This document shows, in pieces, positions 8,970-16,663 of a stretch of 64,000 bases of DNA; position 1 is the first letter of the stretch, and every line of letters begins with the position of its first letter. The stretch is from Thiolinea disciformis DSM 14473. Lineage in GTDB: Bacteria > Pseudomonadota > Gammaproteobacteria > Thiotrichales > Thiotrichaceae. The notes under the pieces were generated by a model, which had not been told where the DNA came from, did not search any database, and was given only the letters and a program-made list of their open reading frames with translations. The position numbers and the translations under genes are program-made. The stretch lies in contig NZ_AQVE01000003.1 of NCBI RefSeq assembly GCF_000371925.1, positions 124,001-188,000 on the forward strand, in the 5' to 3' direction.

Positions 8970-9839
8970 CTAGCATAGCCAAACATAGTCCAGCGCAATT
9001 CCTATAAATAAGACCAATCCAACCCAGTTATTGTTCAAAAAAGCTTGCAAACTTTTCCAACGATCACGATGGCGAATTAAGTGGTGCTGATACATAAAGA
9101 AACCGCTGGCAATGACTAAACTCGACCAAAAGCCAAGACATAAATCCGCTAGAACCCCAACCCATGCCCAAAGCAGCAAGGTTATAATTTGCAGAATCGC
9201 GACCATAAGCCGATCATATTGACCAAATAAAATCGCGGTAGATTTGACGCCAATCAGCACATCATCCTCACGATCACACATGCCGTACATCGTGTCGTAA
9301 GCAGTAGTCCACGTTAAATTAGCCAGCAGCAATACCCAAGCCACTAAAGGCGGCCAGTCGTTGGTAATCGCGGTAAAAGCCATGGGAATACCCCATGAAA
9401 AGGCGATGCCTAAATAGAATTGTGGTAGATGGGTAAAGCGCTTAAGGAAGGGATAACTTGCCGCTAAAAAAACAGCACCTAAAGAAAAACCAATCGTTAA
9501 GGCGTTGAGCTGCAACACTAGCAATAAGGCAATGACTATTAAGACAGCGAATACGCCTAAGGCTTCTTTCGCGCTAATGATGCCGCTGGCTAAAGGGCGC
9601 TGTTTAGTGCGCTCGACTAAACCATCTACTTTACGATCCGCAAAGTCATTAATTGCACAACCCGCCGAGCGCATCACAAATACGCCAGCCGTAAAAATCA
9701 GCCAAATTTTCCAACCTGTCCAACCTTTGGCAGCGATCAGCATCGCCCAATAAGTTGGCCAAAGTAATAGATAAGATCCAATAGGCCGATCTAGGCGTAT
9801 CAGGCGACTGTAGTGAAATAAGCGTTCGCGTAACGTCAT
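8970..9839 (-). CDS. ubiA: 4-hydroxybenzoate polyprenyltransferase
   Basis: 289 residues with about eight or nine transmembrane segments. It attaches the polyprenyl tail to 4-hydroxybenzoate in ubiquinone synthesis. Both Asp-rich Mg-diphosphate motifs are visible: NDFADRKVDGLVERT in the first third and DREDDVLIGVKSTA in the middle. The ATG overlaps the stop of the [2Fe-2S] gene by 4 nt (ATGA). ubiX, another ubiquinone gene, is about 20 kb away at 30326. Confidence 0.95.
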   Translation of the reverse strand: MTLRERLFHYSRLIRLDRPIGSYLLLWPTYWAMLIAAKGWTGWKIWLIFTAGVFVMRSAGCAINDFADRKVDGLVERTKQRPLASGIISAKEALGVFAVLIVIALLLVLQLNALTIGFSLGAVFLAASYPFLKRFTHLPQFYLGIAFSWGIPMAFTAITNDWPPLVAWVLLLANLTWTTAYDTMYGMCDREDDVLIGVKSTAILFGQYDRLMVAILQIITLLLWAWVGVLADLCLGFWSSLVIASGFFMYQHHLIRHRDRWKSLQAFLNNNWVGLVLFIGIALDYVWLC

Positions 9840-10165
9840 TTGGCTTTGTTATCAGGGTCTAACATCAAACGCTCAACTGGTTGCCCTTTGAGCAAATGGC
9901 TATCAATAATTTCATCAATATCCGCTTCATCGACCCATGTATACCAAGTATCTTCGGGGTAAACCACCATCACAGGACCTAATTCACAGCGATTCAAACA
10001 GCCTGCGGTATTAATCCGAACTTGATTTTCTTTATGCAAACCTAAGCTTTTACAACGTTGTTTTGCGTAATCACGCATTGCTGCGGAATTAAAATCTTCA
10101 CAGCTTTTCTCGCCATTTTCGCGTTTATTGGTACAGAAAAATACATGGTATTTATAAAAAGACAT
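9836..10165 (-). CDS. Thioredoxin-like [2Fe-2S] ferredoxin
   Basis: 109 residues. Four cysteines are spaced C11-x10-C22-x33-C56-x3-C60 with GCLNRCELGPVMVVYPE around the last two. This is the thioredoxin-like [2Fe-2S] ferredoxin family (COG3411; Shethna-type or NuoE-C-terminal-like). The partner is unknown. AGAGG lies 6 nt before the ATG. It overlaps ubiA, so the pair is one transcription unit; a functional link with ubiquinone synthesis is only inferred from this coupling. Confidence 0.85.
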   Translation of the reverse strand: MSFYKYHVFFCTNKRENGEKSCEDFNSAAMRDYAKQRCKSLGLHKENQVRINTAGCLNRCELGPVMVVYPEDTWYTWVDEADIDEIIDSHLLKGQPVERLMLDPDNKAK

Positions 10166-10240
10166 GGCTGGCCTCTGATTAGAGTTAGTATTCGATTAGA
10201 GGATACCCAAAGACTCAAACTTGGCAAAGTCTAAGCCCCA

Positions 10241-10271
10241 TAAAAAAACAGGGTGAGATGAACTCACCCTG
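10241..10271 (-). terminator. Rho-independent terminator after the Thr-rich lipoprotein gene
   Basis: A perfect 9-bp stem CAGGGTGAG/CTCACCCTG (10249-10257, 10263-10271) with loop ATGAA, followed on the minus strand by seven T. It lies 27 nt past the stop of the 63-residue lipoprotein gene. Confidence 0.9.
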
Positions 10272-10297
10272 CTATGAAAGCAACCTAAACGGTTAAT

Positions 10298-10489
10298 TTA
10301 CTGGGCTGGTTTTTGCTCAGTAGTCGTGGTGGTTGTAGAGGAAGTAGCAGCACCTTGAGCTGCATCTGCTGCTGGCTTTTGCTCAGTAGTCGTAGTAGAA
10401 GTAGTCGTTGTAGTTTCTTCTTTACCACCACAAGCCGTTACAACGAAAGCAGCAAAAAGTGCAACTAATAAAGCACGAGATAATTTCAT
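10298..10489 (-). CDS. Small Thr/Gln-rich lipoprotein
   Basis: 63 residues. The signal peptide ends in the lipobox VVTACGG; the mature part is only about 45 residues and is made of two copies of a Thr-run followed by EQKPA, separated by an Ala-rich spacer. There is no globular domain, so it looks like a disordered surface or periplasmic lipoprotein. The start at 10489 is chosen because GGAG lies just upstream and the signal peptide begins there; the longer frame to 10540 is unlikely. It has a strong terminator. The Thr-run style recurs in the lipoproteins at 38195 and 40214. Function unknown. Confidence 0.75.
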   Translation of the reverse strand: MKLSRALLVALFAAFVVTACGGKEETTTTTSTTTTEQKPAADAAQGAATSSTTTTTTEQKPAQ

Positions 10490-10542
10490 AGTAGATCTCC
10501 AAAGGGATTTTAGGGGAACATGATTTAATGAGGAGTTCAAAT

Positions 10543-10590
10543 CAGCAAGGAAAGAGCAGAATTTTTAAATCAACTCAGCATTCCTTGCTG
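10543..10590. repeat. Inverted repeat upstream of the small lipoprotein gene
   Basis: Arms CAGCAAGGAA (10543-10552) and TTCCTTGCTG (10581-10590), 10 bp perfect, 28 nt apart. It lies between the bactofilin stop (10698) and the lipoprotein start (10489). It could be a 5' leader structure, an operator, or part of bactofilin termination; there is no T-run next to it. Confidence 0.5.
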
Positions 10591-10697
10591 TCAACATCAC
10601 AACTCTTTAAGGATGAAAGACTAGCCTTAGTTTATCACCCTGTCTAAGAGCTGAATAGCTTAGTCTCACCAAATACCCCTATATACGTCAAAAATCC

Positions 10698-11051
10698 TTA
10701 AGATTTTGCGGACAAAGATATGAGTTGCCCATTAATACTAGCCCCTTGCTCAACCAGCAATTCAGCATAATGGATATTTCCCGTCACCTCAGCACTTGCT
10801 CTTAAAGTAACACGACGCGTTGAAAAGATATCGCCTGATACTTTGCCAGAAACCACTAATAAAGGTGAGTGAATTTCGCCATTCACTTCACTATGCTCTT
10901 GCACAAATAAAGAAGCATTCGACTCGCTAGGTGCGGCAATATTCCCATTTACTTTGCCTTGTAAATAAAGTTCACCGGCAAATGAGATATCGCCCATAAT
11001 TTGAATATCTGCCTCAAATAATGAAGCGGCCTCTGCTCCCTTTCTTGCCAT
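10698..11051 (-). CDS. Bactofilin (polymer-forming cytoskeletal protein)
   Basis: 117 residues, a single bactofilin beta-helix domain with the periodic pattern GDISFAGELYLQGKVNGNI ... GEIHSPLLVVSGKVSGDI. Bactofilins form nucleotide-free filaments that scaffold polar or cell-shape proteins. AGGAG lies 7 nt upstream of the ATG. It follows a membrane coiled-coil gene on the same strand, divergent from the GTPase/roadblock operon at 11697. In myxobacteria bactofilins position small GTPases; a similar link here is inference. Confidence 0.9.
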   Translation of the reverse strand: MARKGAEAASLFEADIQIMGDISFAGELYLQGKVNGNIAAPSESNASLFVQEHSEVNGEIHSPLLVVSGKVSGDIFSTRRVTLRASAEVTGNIHYAELLVEQGASINGQLISLSAKS

Positions 11052-11122
11052 AAAAATTCTCCTAAAAATTGAGTAAGAGCAAGCGAACTTGCCAGTTTGG
11101 TTGTCTCGTTATCGTCGTTTCG

Positions 11123-11506
11123 CTAGTTAGTACGATGCTGTTCTAATTCACGCTCTAAAATTGCTATTGTATCATCGCGCTCTTGTAAATCCTCTAATAA
11201 GGCCTTAATCATTGAATTAGCCCCCTGTAGTTCACTTAAGGCGTCACTATCCTGCGTTTGCTGGGCAACATGCAGGCGTTGTTCTAATTGTTGTTGCGAT
11301 TCCTGCAATTCACGGCGCAAATTAGCATTATCCCGATGACATTGCTCCAAACGCGCCCGCGCACCAAAAGGATCAGCGGTACCAAGTTCAGCTAAAGAAT
11401 CGTCGCGCAAATCACGCATTAAACCACGCGACCACCATCCCAAACCCAAACCTAATAGGGTTGCTATTAGGAGAATGATAAATATTTGTCCAATCAAATA
11501 AAACAC
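11123..11506 (-). CDS. Membrane-anchored coiled-coil protein
   Basis: 127 residues: one N-terminal transmembrane helix (about 5-25, Gly-rich), a basic WWSRGLMRDLRDD stretch, then a long coiled coil (about 50-125) with heptad-like LEQ/LRRELQ repeats. The start codon is GTG at 11506 with GGAG 8 nt upstream; no ATG alternative fits the membrane segment. It resembles small membrane-anchored coiled-coil proteins such as ZapG/YhcB in layout only; I do not recognise the family. It lies 71 nt upstream of the bactofilin gene and is probably co-transcribed, so it may tether the filament to the membrane. Confidence 0.65.
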   Translation of the reverse strand: MFYLIGQIFIILLIATLLGLGLGWWSRGLMRDLRDDSLAELGTADPFGARARLEQCHRDNANLRRELQESQQQLEQRLHVAQQTQDSDALSELQGANSMIKALLEDLQERDDTIAILERELEQHRTN

Positions 11507-11696
11507 GTCACTGACTCCAATTCAGTTAAAGCCATGCTTGTGTGCAATAAAAACAGCGGCAAGCAACAATACACGACCCGACTTGCTATCTAAAAGTGTT
11601 CAGTTAAATATTTTCTACGGTATGATTAGAAAATCGATGCCTTCAGCCCAGTAATCAGCTATAACTTAACCATACTTTTTCTATTGTCATCAACTT

Positions 11697-12410
11697 ATGC
11701 TCGAATCTTTATTTGCTACAGCAAACCCAGCGGCAATGCCTCATCTCCCGTTGGCTTTTAGTCTGGGGGAAGAAAAAGCATTACATTTGCCGCTCGGCTA
11801 TGAAACTATTCCGACATGGCGTTTGTTATCCCACCATGTACGCCGCTATCCGCTTGATTTACGCGCCCATGCTCAACGCATTATCTTAGTCGTGGAACGC
11901 CCCTTAGAAGCTTTTATAGAGGGTAGCCTATTGGATTTATTTCTAGCGCTAGGCAATAGCGGGGCTTTATTGAAACGACGCATGCTGGAATTAGCCAAAC
12001 CCCAATTATCCGCAGGCTCCTACCAGTTTTTTAGCGAAAACATAGAAGCAAATACGGATCATTTAAAATACACTTGGTTCGAAGGCTCTATGCTAGCCAC
12101 AGGGTTGACTAGCAAACCCATCCCGCTATTACAAATCAACCGTCCCAGCCATGCTCAAGATTATGCATCGCTGTTGGAAGAAGTACAGGCTTGTTTAGAA
12201 TATGGGCAAGTTGAACAAGCTCAAACGTTATTGGAACAAGAATTACTCGCAGGACGTACAGACGAAGCTTTACAACATGAGTTATTAAGCATTTATCAAT
12301 CAACTCGTGATAAAACGGCGTTCAATAACTTGTTAATGTCGATGGAAGCGCAAGGCATGGAGATGATTAGTCGATGGAAAGACCTACAGATCGAAGCACA
12401 ACGTTGGTAA
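11697..12410 (+). CDS. Hypothetical protein with FimV-like C-terminal repeat
   Basis: 237 residues, no signal peptide or membrane segment. The first ~150 residues match nothing I recognise. The C-terminal ~70 residues (CLEYGQVEQAQTLLEQELL followed by ELLSIYQSTRDKTAFNNLL) resemble the helical-pair repeats of FimV/HubP polar-landmark proteins and short TPR units. It is the first gene of a five-gene operon with a small GTPase and roadblock proteins, which fits a polarity or type IV pilus control role by inference. No clear Shine-Dalgarno precedes the ATG. Confidence 0.65.
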   Translation: MLESLFATANPAAMPHLPLAFSLGEEKALHLPLGYETIPTWRLLSHHVRRYPLDLRAHAQRIILVVERPLEAFIEGSLLDLFLALGNSGALLKRRMLELAKPQLSAGSYQFFSENIEANTDHLKYTWFEGSMLATGLTSKPIPLLQINRPSHAQDYASLLEEVQACLEYGQVEQAQTLLEQELLAGRTDEALQHELLSIYQSTRDKTAFNNLLMSMEAQGMEMISRWKDLQIEAQRW

Positions 12411-12411
12411 T

Positions 12412-13764
12412 GTGGCAGAGCACCCCTTCTCTATGGTGAACTCAAGTCCTCCATTACGCATTGCCCTACTCCATATTAGCCCGCAGAATCGTTCGATTTT
12501 GGAATTTTTCTTTGCCGGAGCAGGCAAACATTTATTTCACCTTACTCAGGAAACGGAAGCCGAGGTGCTATTAATCGATTTTGATTTCCCCGGCTCAGAA
12601 CAAGTATGGCAACAACGCCAAGGCTTGCATAAACCCTTAATTGCACTTGCGATGCGTGAGATTCAACCGGATCACGGCATTTGGCTTGCAAAACCCCTGA
12701 CCTTTAAATCGATGATTGAGGTGGCTGAACGGGTACGCTCTTTAGTTAAATTGCCTGATTCGTATGCTAGCAAACCCTCAGTAGAAGCCGATGATGAGCA
12801 GCCTACCGCCCAGTTTAAAGCACCGCCCCAAAACTTGGTCACATCAACTCAAGCTTTTGGCTTAGGTCATACTACAAAAAAATATCCGGCGTTGGTTATT
12901 CCGGTCGAGGATGAGGAAGAAACGCCAACCACCCCTAAACCTCAGTCATTATTTGCACAGCCTGAACCTGAAGTAGAACCGAGTGAGTCTAATGTACTGT
13001 TACATCGGAAAAAAACGCCTGAACCACTACCTGAACCGGATCCCCTGCAACTAGAACAACGCTGGCGACAATTGTGTGGTTCACGGGCCGATATTCACCC
13101 CAGTCAATGGCGCACTAGCGCACTGCTATACAACACAGATCAGCTACTCCAACACAATCTCAAAGAGGCCTTGAAACTAGCGCGAAGTTCCAATCAGCCA
13201 GTCCAACTTAAGATTGACCTGAAAGATTCAATTGTGCTCTTGCCACAGACTCAGCAAGCCTTGACTAGCTTGGATATTTATAGTGAGCGCTTCAGCGATT
13301 TGTGCACGCAAACCTTGCAAGCGGGACGCGTACAAATGTACATCCCAGATGTCACTGAAATTGAACGCTTGCCGGCGCATTTAAAAAATTATAGCTATGA
13401 TTTAGAGGCGCTTATTTGGACTTTAAGCTTATTAAGTTCTAATGGGCGTATCCCACAATCTGCTAATCTGGATCAACGCATGATCTTGACATATTGGCCA
13501 AACTTTACTCGCTTAGAATTTATTCCCCATGCCATGCGTTTAGCCGCTGCATGGCAGCAGCGAGCAGGCACTGCATTCGAAATAGCGCAAGGGCTAAATA
13601 TCCCTCAACGCTACATATTCGCGTTTTATAATGCCACCACAATGCTGGATTTATTAGTGGCTGCTCAGGAAACCACTGAGGTTAAGGAAAGCGATACACC
13701 TAAGAAAAACCGAGGTTTATTCTCTCGGCTACTCAAACGTTTACTTGGAGGGGGCAAACATTAA
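12412..13764 (+). CDS. Protein with degenerate receiver domain
   Basis: 450 residues. Residues ~14-115 look like a response-regulator receiver: LRIALLHISPQ (beta1, without the acidic pair), VLLIDFDFPG (possible phospho-acceptor Asp56/58), LIALA and WLAKPLT (conserved Lys94). The missing beta1 acidic residues suggest a pseudo-receiver. A disordered acidic/Pro-rich linker (about 120-215) leads to a helical C-terminal domain (about 220-430) I do not recognise, and a basic KKNRGLFSRLLKRLLGGGKH tail. The likely start is GTG at 12412, immediately after the previous stop; an ATG at 12433 is possible. It may couple GTPase output to another partner. Confidence 0.65.
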   Translation: MAEHPFSMVNSSPPLRIALLHISPQNRSILEFFFAGAGKHLFHLTQETEAEVLLIDFDFPGSEQVWQQRQGLHKPLIALAMREIQPDHGIWLAKPLTFKSMIEVAERVRSLVKLPDSYASKPSVEADDEQPTAQFKAPPQNLVTSTQAFGLGHTTKKYPALVIPVEDEEETPTTPKPQSLFAQPEPEVEPSESNVLLHRKKTPEPLPEPDPLQLEQRWRQLCGSRADIHPSQWRTSALLYNTDQLLQHNLKEALKLARSSNQPVQLKIDLKDSIVLLPQTQQALTSLDIYSERFSDLCTQTLQAGRVQMYIPDVTEIERLPAHLKNYSYDLEALIWTLSLLSSNGRIPQSANLDQRMILTYWPNFTRLEFIPHAMRLAAAWQQRAGTAFEIAQGLNIPQRYIFAFYNATTMLDLLVAAQETTEVKESDTPKKNRGLFSRLLKRLLGGGKH

Positions 13765-13769
13765 GCTCT

Positions 13770-14312
13770 ATGACTACCGTTAACAAAAAAATTATTTTTA
13801 CGGGTCCGGTCGGCGCTGGCAAAACAACAGCGATTGCCTCCATTAGTGACATTGATATTGTCACCACTGATGAATATGCATCAGATATGACCAAAAGCCG
13901 CAAACCACAAACTACAGTAGCCATGGATTATGGTTTAATTCATCTCGGTGAAAACGAGCGCGTCCACCTCTATGGCACTCCTGGTCAGGAACGCTTTGAT
14001 TTTATGTGGGATATTTTGACCAAGGGCGGTATTGGTTTGATTTTATTGCTGGATAATACGCGTAAAGACCCCTTTCAAGATATGAAGTTTTATACCAATG
14101 CGTTTCGCGACTTCATCCAACAACAACAGCTAGTGGTCGGCATTACGCGCATGGATATGCAACGTTCTCCCTCACTCCAAGACTATCGGCACTGGCTGAA
14201 CTCACTCTCTTTAAAAGCGCCTATTTTAGAAGTAGATGCGCGTAGTCGTGCCGACGTTACTGCCTTAGTCCAAGCTTTGTTGTATTCACTCGATCCCGGA
14301 TTGGAGGCCTAA
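13770..14312 (+). CDS. Small Ras-like GTPase, conservon CvnD/COG2229 type
   Basis: 180 residues. P-loop GPVGAGKTT (residues 12-20), switch region TTVAMDYG, and G3 LYGTPGQERFDFMWDIL, where Gly takes the place of the usual Asp, as in the CvnD-like bacterial GTPases of actinobacterial conservons and their relatives. G4 is TRMD. It is related to MglA, the myxobacterial polarity GTPase. MglA-type enzymes work with roadblock/LC7 partners, and two roadblock-like genes follow directly (14312, 15011). The stop overlaps the next ATG (TAATG). Role in polarity or motility is inferred. Confidence 0.88.
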   Translation: MTTVNKKIIFTGPVGAGKTTAIASISDIDIVTTDEYASDMTKSRKPQTTVAMDYGLIHLGENERVHLYGTPGQERFDFMWDILTKGGIGLILLLDNTRKDPFQDMKFYTNAFRDFIQQQQLVVGITRMDMQRSPSLQDYRHWLNSLSLKAPILEVDARSRADVTALVQALLYSLDPGLEA

Positions 14313-14959
14313 TGAGCGAATACATTTTAAATGATAATTTATATATCAGCGCTACCCCGGGGGGCGTGTATTATGCAGTGCAAGACAACATCCCTGAAGT
14401 GGGGCGCTCCTTTATCCATAATCTTTTATGCGAAGAGCAGACCCCGCTATTCACCGTCGATGTGGCTTGCGCCTTAAGTAATCTTAAGAAAAAGCGTGCA
14501 CTGGAGTTCGTCCATTGGCTACAAGAAGCTGGCCTCATTGTTGGCATTAATGAACCAGAATCTGCGCCACATGAAACCCTAGAGCGTTTACTACCCCGTT
14601 TTTTGCGTAGCTTGTCGGATGAAGGCAAAGCGGTCTTAGCGGAAAGTCGCGGCTTATATTTAGGCAGCGCAGGCTTTCCGCATGAAGCGGCTGAAGAACT
14701 GGCAGCGCTAAGTGCTAACCTCACGGCTGTGTATACACGCCATAAAGAACTCTTGCAAGGCAATTTAGGTTATCGACAGAAAGCGTGGGGGTTAATTGAC
14801 GCGAGTGGCAATAGTGAAATAGGTTTCTGGCCTATTTATATCGGACAAGATCGCTTTACCTTGATTGTGGGTGGGATTCCGCAGCTGAATCAACCCGCGT
14901 TTAAACAGTTAATTTGGGCTTTAGAGCGGCGCTATGGCAAGCCTAGCTCTAGTAATTAA
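14312..14959 (+). CDS. Probable winged-helix plus degenerate roadblock protein
   Basis: 215 residues. The N-terminal part (about 1-85) includes CALSNLKKKRALEFVHWLQ, a winged-helix-like element. The C-terminal part (about 115-210) has the size and strand/helix pattern of a roadblock/LC7 fold: AAEELAALSANL helix, GLIDASGNSEIGFWPIYIG hairpin, FTLIVGGIP strand and a final helix. This assignment is by pattern only. It is translationally coupled to the GTPase (TAATG) and sits where actinobacterial conservons carry the DUF742 CvnC protein, so it may be a functional analogue. Confidence 0.6.
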   Translation: MSEYILNDNLYISATPGGVYYAVQDNIPEVGRSFIHNLLCEEQTPLFTVDVACALSNLKKKRALEFVHWLQEAGLIVGINEPESAPHETLERLLPRFLRSLSDEGKAVLAESRGLYLGSAGFPHEAAEELAALSANLTAVYTRHKELLQGNLGYRQKAWGLIDASGNSEIGFWPIYIGQDRFTLIVGGIPQLNQPAFKQLIWALERRYGKPSSSN

Positions 14960-15010
14960 TAATTTTATGTAGAGATAGCTACGTTTGTATCTATTAGGAG
15001 ATCAATAACT

Positions 15011-15373
15011 ATGCGTTCTGAAATGCTGAACTCGATTCTCAGCGATCTTAATGGCTCTTCAGCCGATATTGAAGCTTCTGCGGTTTTATCCACCGATGGG
15101 CTAATGATGGCTTCAATGTTGCCTTCTGGAATGGATGAAGACCGCGTCGGTGCCATGAGTGCCGCAATGTTATCCTTAGGTGATCGTACCGCTGAAGAAT
15201 TAGCGCGTGGTGGTTTGGAACAAGTTTTAATTAAAGGTGGTAATGGCTATATTCTCATGACTCATGCAGGACACGATGCTGTAGTCACCGTTCTCGCTAA
15301 ACCGAATGCACGTTTAGGCTTGATCTTTTTAGATGTTAAACGCGCAGCAGAAAACATCGCTAAAATCATTTAA
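15011..15373 (+). CDS. Roadblock/LC7 domain protein
   Basis: 120 residues, a single roadblock/LC7 domain: ASAVLSTDGLMMASMLPSGM, the helix GAMSAAMLSLGDRTAEELA, then LIKGGNGYILM and VTVLAKPNARLGLIFLDVKRAA. Such proteins (MglB, CvnB) bind small GTPases and act as activating proteins or localisers. It is the last gene of the 11697-15373 operon, AGGAG upstream, followed by a terminator hairpin. Confidence 0.92.
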   Translation: MRSEMLNSILSDLNGSSADIEASAVLSTDGLMMASMLPSGMDEDRVGAMSAAMLSLGDRTAEELARGGLEQVLIKGGNGYILMTHAGHDAVVTVLAKPNARLGLIFLDVKRAAENIAKII

Positions 15374-15394
15374 GCCAAATCCAATTTACTAACC

Positions 15395-15428
15395 CGTTTC
15401 AGTTTTACTGAAACGTGGGGACTTTTTC
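15395..15428 (+). terminator. Probable terminator of the GTPase/roadblock operon
   Basis: An 8-bp perfect stem CGTTTCAG/CTGAAACG with loop TTTTA (15395-15415), then GGGG and a five-T run at 15423-15427. It lies 22 nt past the roadblock stop. The T-run is displaced, so efficiency is uncertain. Confidence 0.6.
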
Positions 15429-15501
15429 AATTATTCCTTTCTTTAAGCATTCAGAGTGCCACTTAAAAAATTAGGTAGTACTCTTATCAATACTTGCTGA
15501 C

Positions 15502-16473
15502 CTATGGTTTTGCTTTGAGCAAGGCTTTACACAATTTTTCAGTAATCGGATGCCCCATTTTCTGTTCTATGCCTAAATAGACCGGTGCAGAATTACATTC
15601 CAACATAAAATATTCACCCTTAGGTGTTACCCGAATATCAATACCTGTATAACGTAATCCTACTGCTTGTGCACCGCGCCGACACTGTTCTTGTACAGCG
15701 TCAGGCAATAGGTAATTGTCGTAATGAACTTTACCGTGAATATAATCAAGCCCCCCCCGAAAATCTAAACTGGATTCAGGCACATTAATTACTACACAGG
15801 AAACTATTTCATCCTCTACCAGAGTGACACGGAGGTCTTTGCCTAGAATACGTTTTTGAATAATGGCTGGCACTTGACTTAATGATTGTATTTGACCTGA
15901 TGTAATCAAATCATTAGCCGATAGGGTTAATGCTCCACCTGCAACAGGCTTCATAATACATTGACCGTGTGCTTGAATAAATTCCGTCGCAGCTATGGGA
16001 TTGTTACTAATAAGCGTGGGTGGCAATAGGCATCCAGCTTCTTTTAAACGCTGAATTTGATAAGGCTTATAACGTGACAAATGATAGTGACTGACGGGAT
16101 TAAAAATGGGGATACCCAAATTGCCATAATGAAGCAGTAAACTAAGTAAGGCATCGCTTCTATCACGTTGTATGCAAAAATGCCGAAACCACTGTTCCCA
16201 ATTGAGTTTTTGATCTGAAGCGGTATTGAAGGCGTCCTCTCCCGGTACTTCAGGGGTAATGACTTGGATTAGAATACCATCAATACGATCAGGACTTAGT
16301 ACCTGCCCATCCCAAATAATATTCCCCTCCTCCCAACTAAACGCAGAATAGATGCCCGCATTTCCATAAGGATTAATGAAAACGACATTAGCATCTAATT
16401 GTTGAAGGGTTTTAACTTGGTGTAAAGTTTGAGCATTAGACTCATAACCGAGTACTACTATATTTTTTTTCAT
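15502..16473 (-). CDS. ATP-grasp ligase (RimK/graspetide-synthase-like)
   Basis: 323 residues. ATP-grasp fold: N-terminal pre-ATP domain to about 130, then LSRYKPYQIQRLKEAGCLLPP, the ATP-binding lysine in CIMKPVAGG, IIQKRILGKDLRVTLV, GIDIRVTPKGEYFMLECNSAP (metal-binding Glu and Asn) and a GHPITEKLCKALL tail. The tail resembles that of MvdC/MvdD-type peptide ligases and RimK-type glutamate ligases. These make amide or ester bonds from a carboxylate via acyl phosphate. It follows a repeated-motif peptide gene (16664-16981) on the same strand, which suggests that peptide as substrate. No good Shine-Dalgarno precedes the ATG, so its translation may be weak or coupled. Confidence 0.85.
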   Translation of the reverse strand: MKKNIVVLGYESNAQTLHQVKTLQQLDANVVFINPYGNAGIYSAFSWEEGNIIWDGQVLSPDRIDGILIQVITPEVPGEDAFNTASDQKLNWEQWFRHFCIQRDRSDALLSLLLHYGNLGIPIFNPVSHYHLSRYKPYQIQRLKEAGCLLPPTLISNNPIAATEFIQAHGQCIMKPVAGGALTLSANDLITSGQIQSLSQVPAIIQKRILGKDLRVTLVEDEIVSCVVINVPESSLDFRGGLDYIHGKVHYDNYLLPDAVQEQCRRGAQAVGLRYTGIDIRVTPKGEYFMLECNSAPVYLGIEQKMGHPITEKLCKALLKAKP

Positions 16474-16502
16474 TATTATGGCTAGAAAATAGTATTTTAA
16501 AA

Positions 16503-16533
16503 TAGAGTATGGATTTCAGCTGATCATACTCTA
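16503..16533 (-). terminator. Hairpin between peptide gene and ATP-grasp gene (attenuator-like)
   Basis: A perfect 9-bp inverted repeat TAGAGTATG/CATACTCTA (16503-16511, 16525-16533). On the minus strand it is followed by TTTTAAAATACTATTTT. It lies between the peptide stop (16664) and the ligase start (16473). A leaky terminator here would give more peptide than enzyme, as is common for ribosomal peptide operons. AT-rich stem, so strength is uncertain. Confidence 0.5.
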
Positions 16534-16663
16534 CTTTAACTAAACTTCGCTTAATAGGACTTGCACTTTTATGCCTCAGTCCACCACTTGAGCTAATTAT
16601 CAAGCCTTATCTGTAAGCCCTGAATTACCAAGCACTCCATCGTAGCTGATGGGCAACTCAAGC

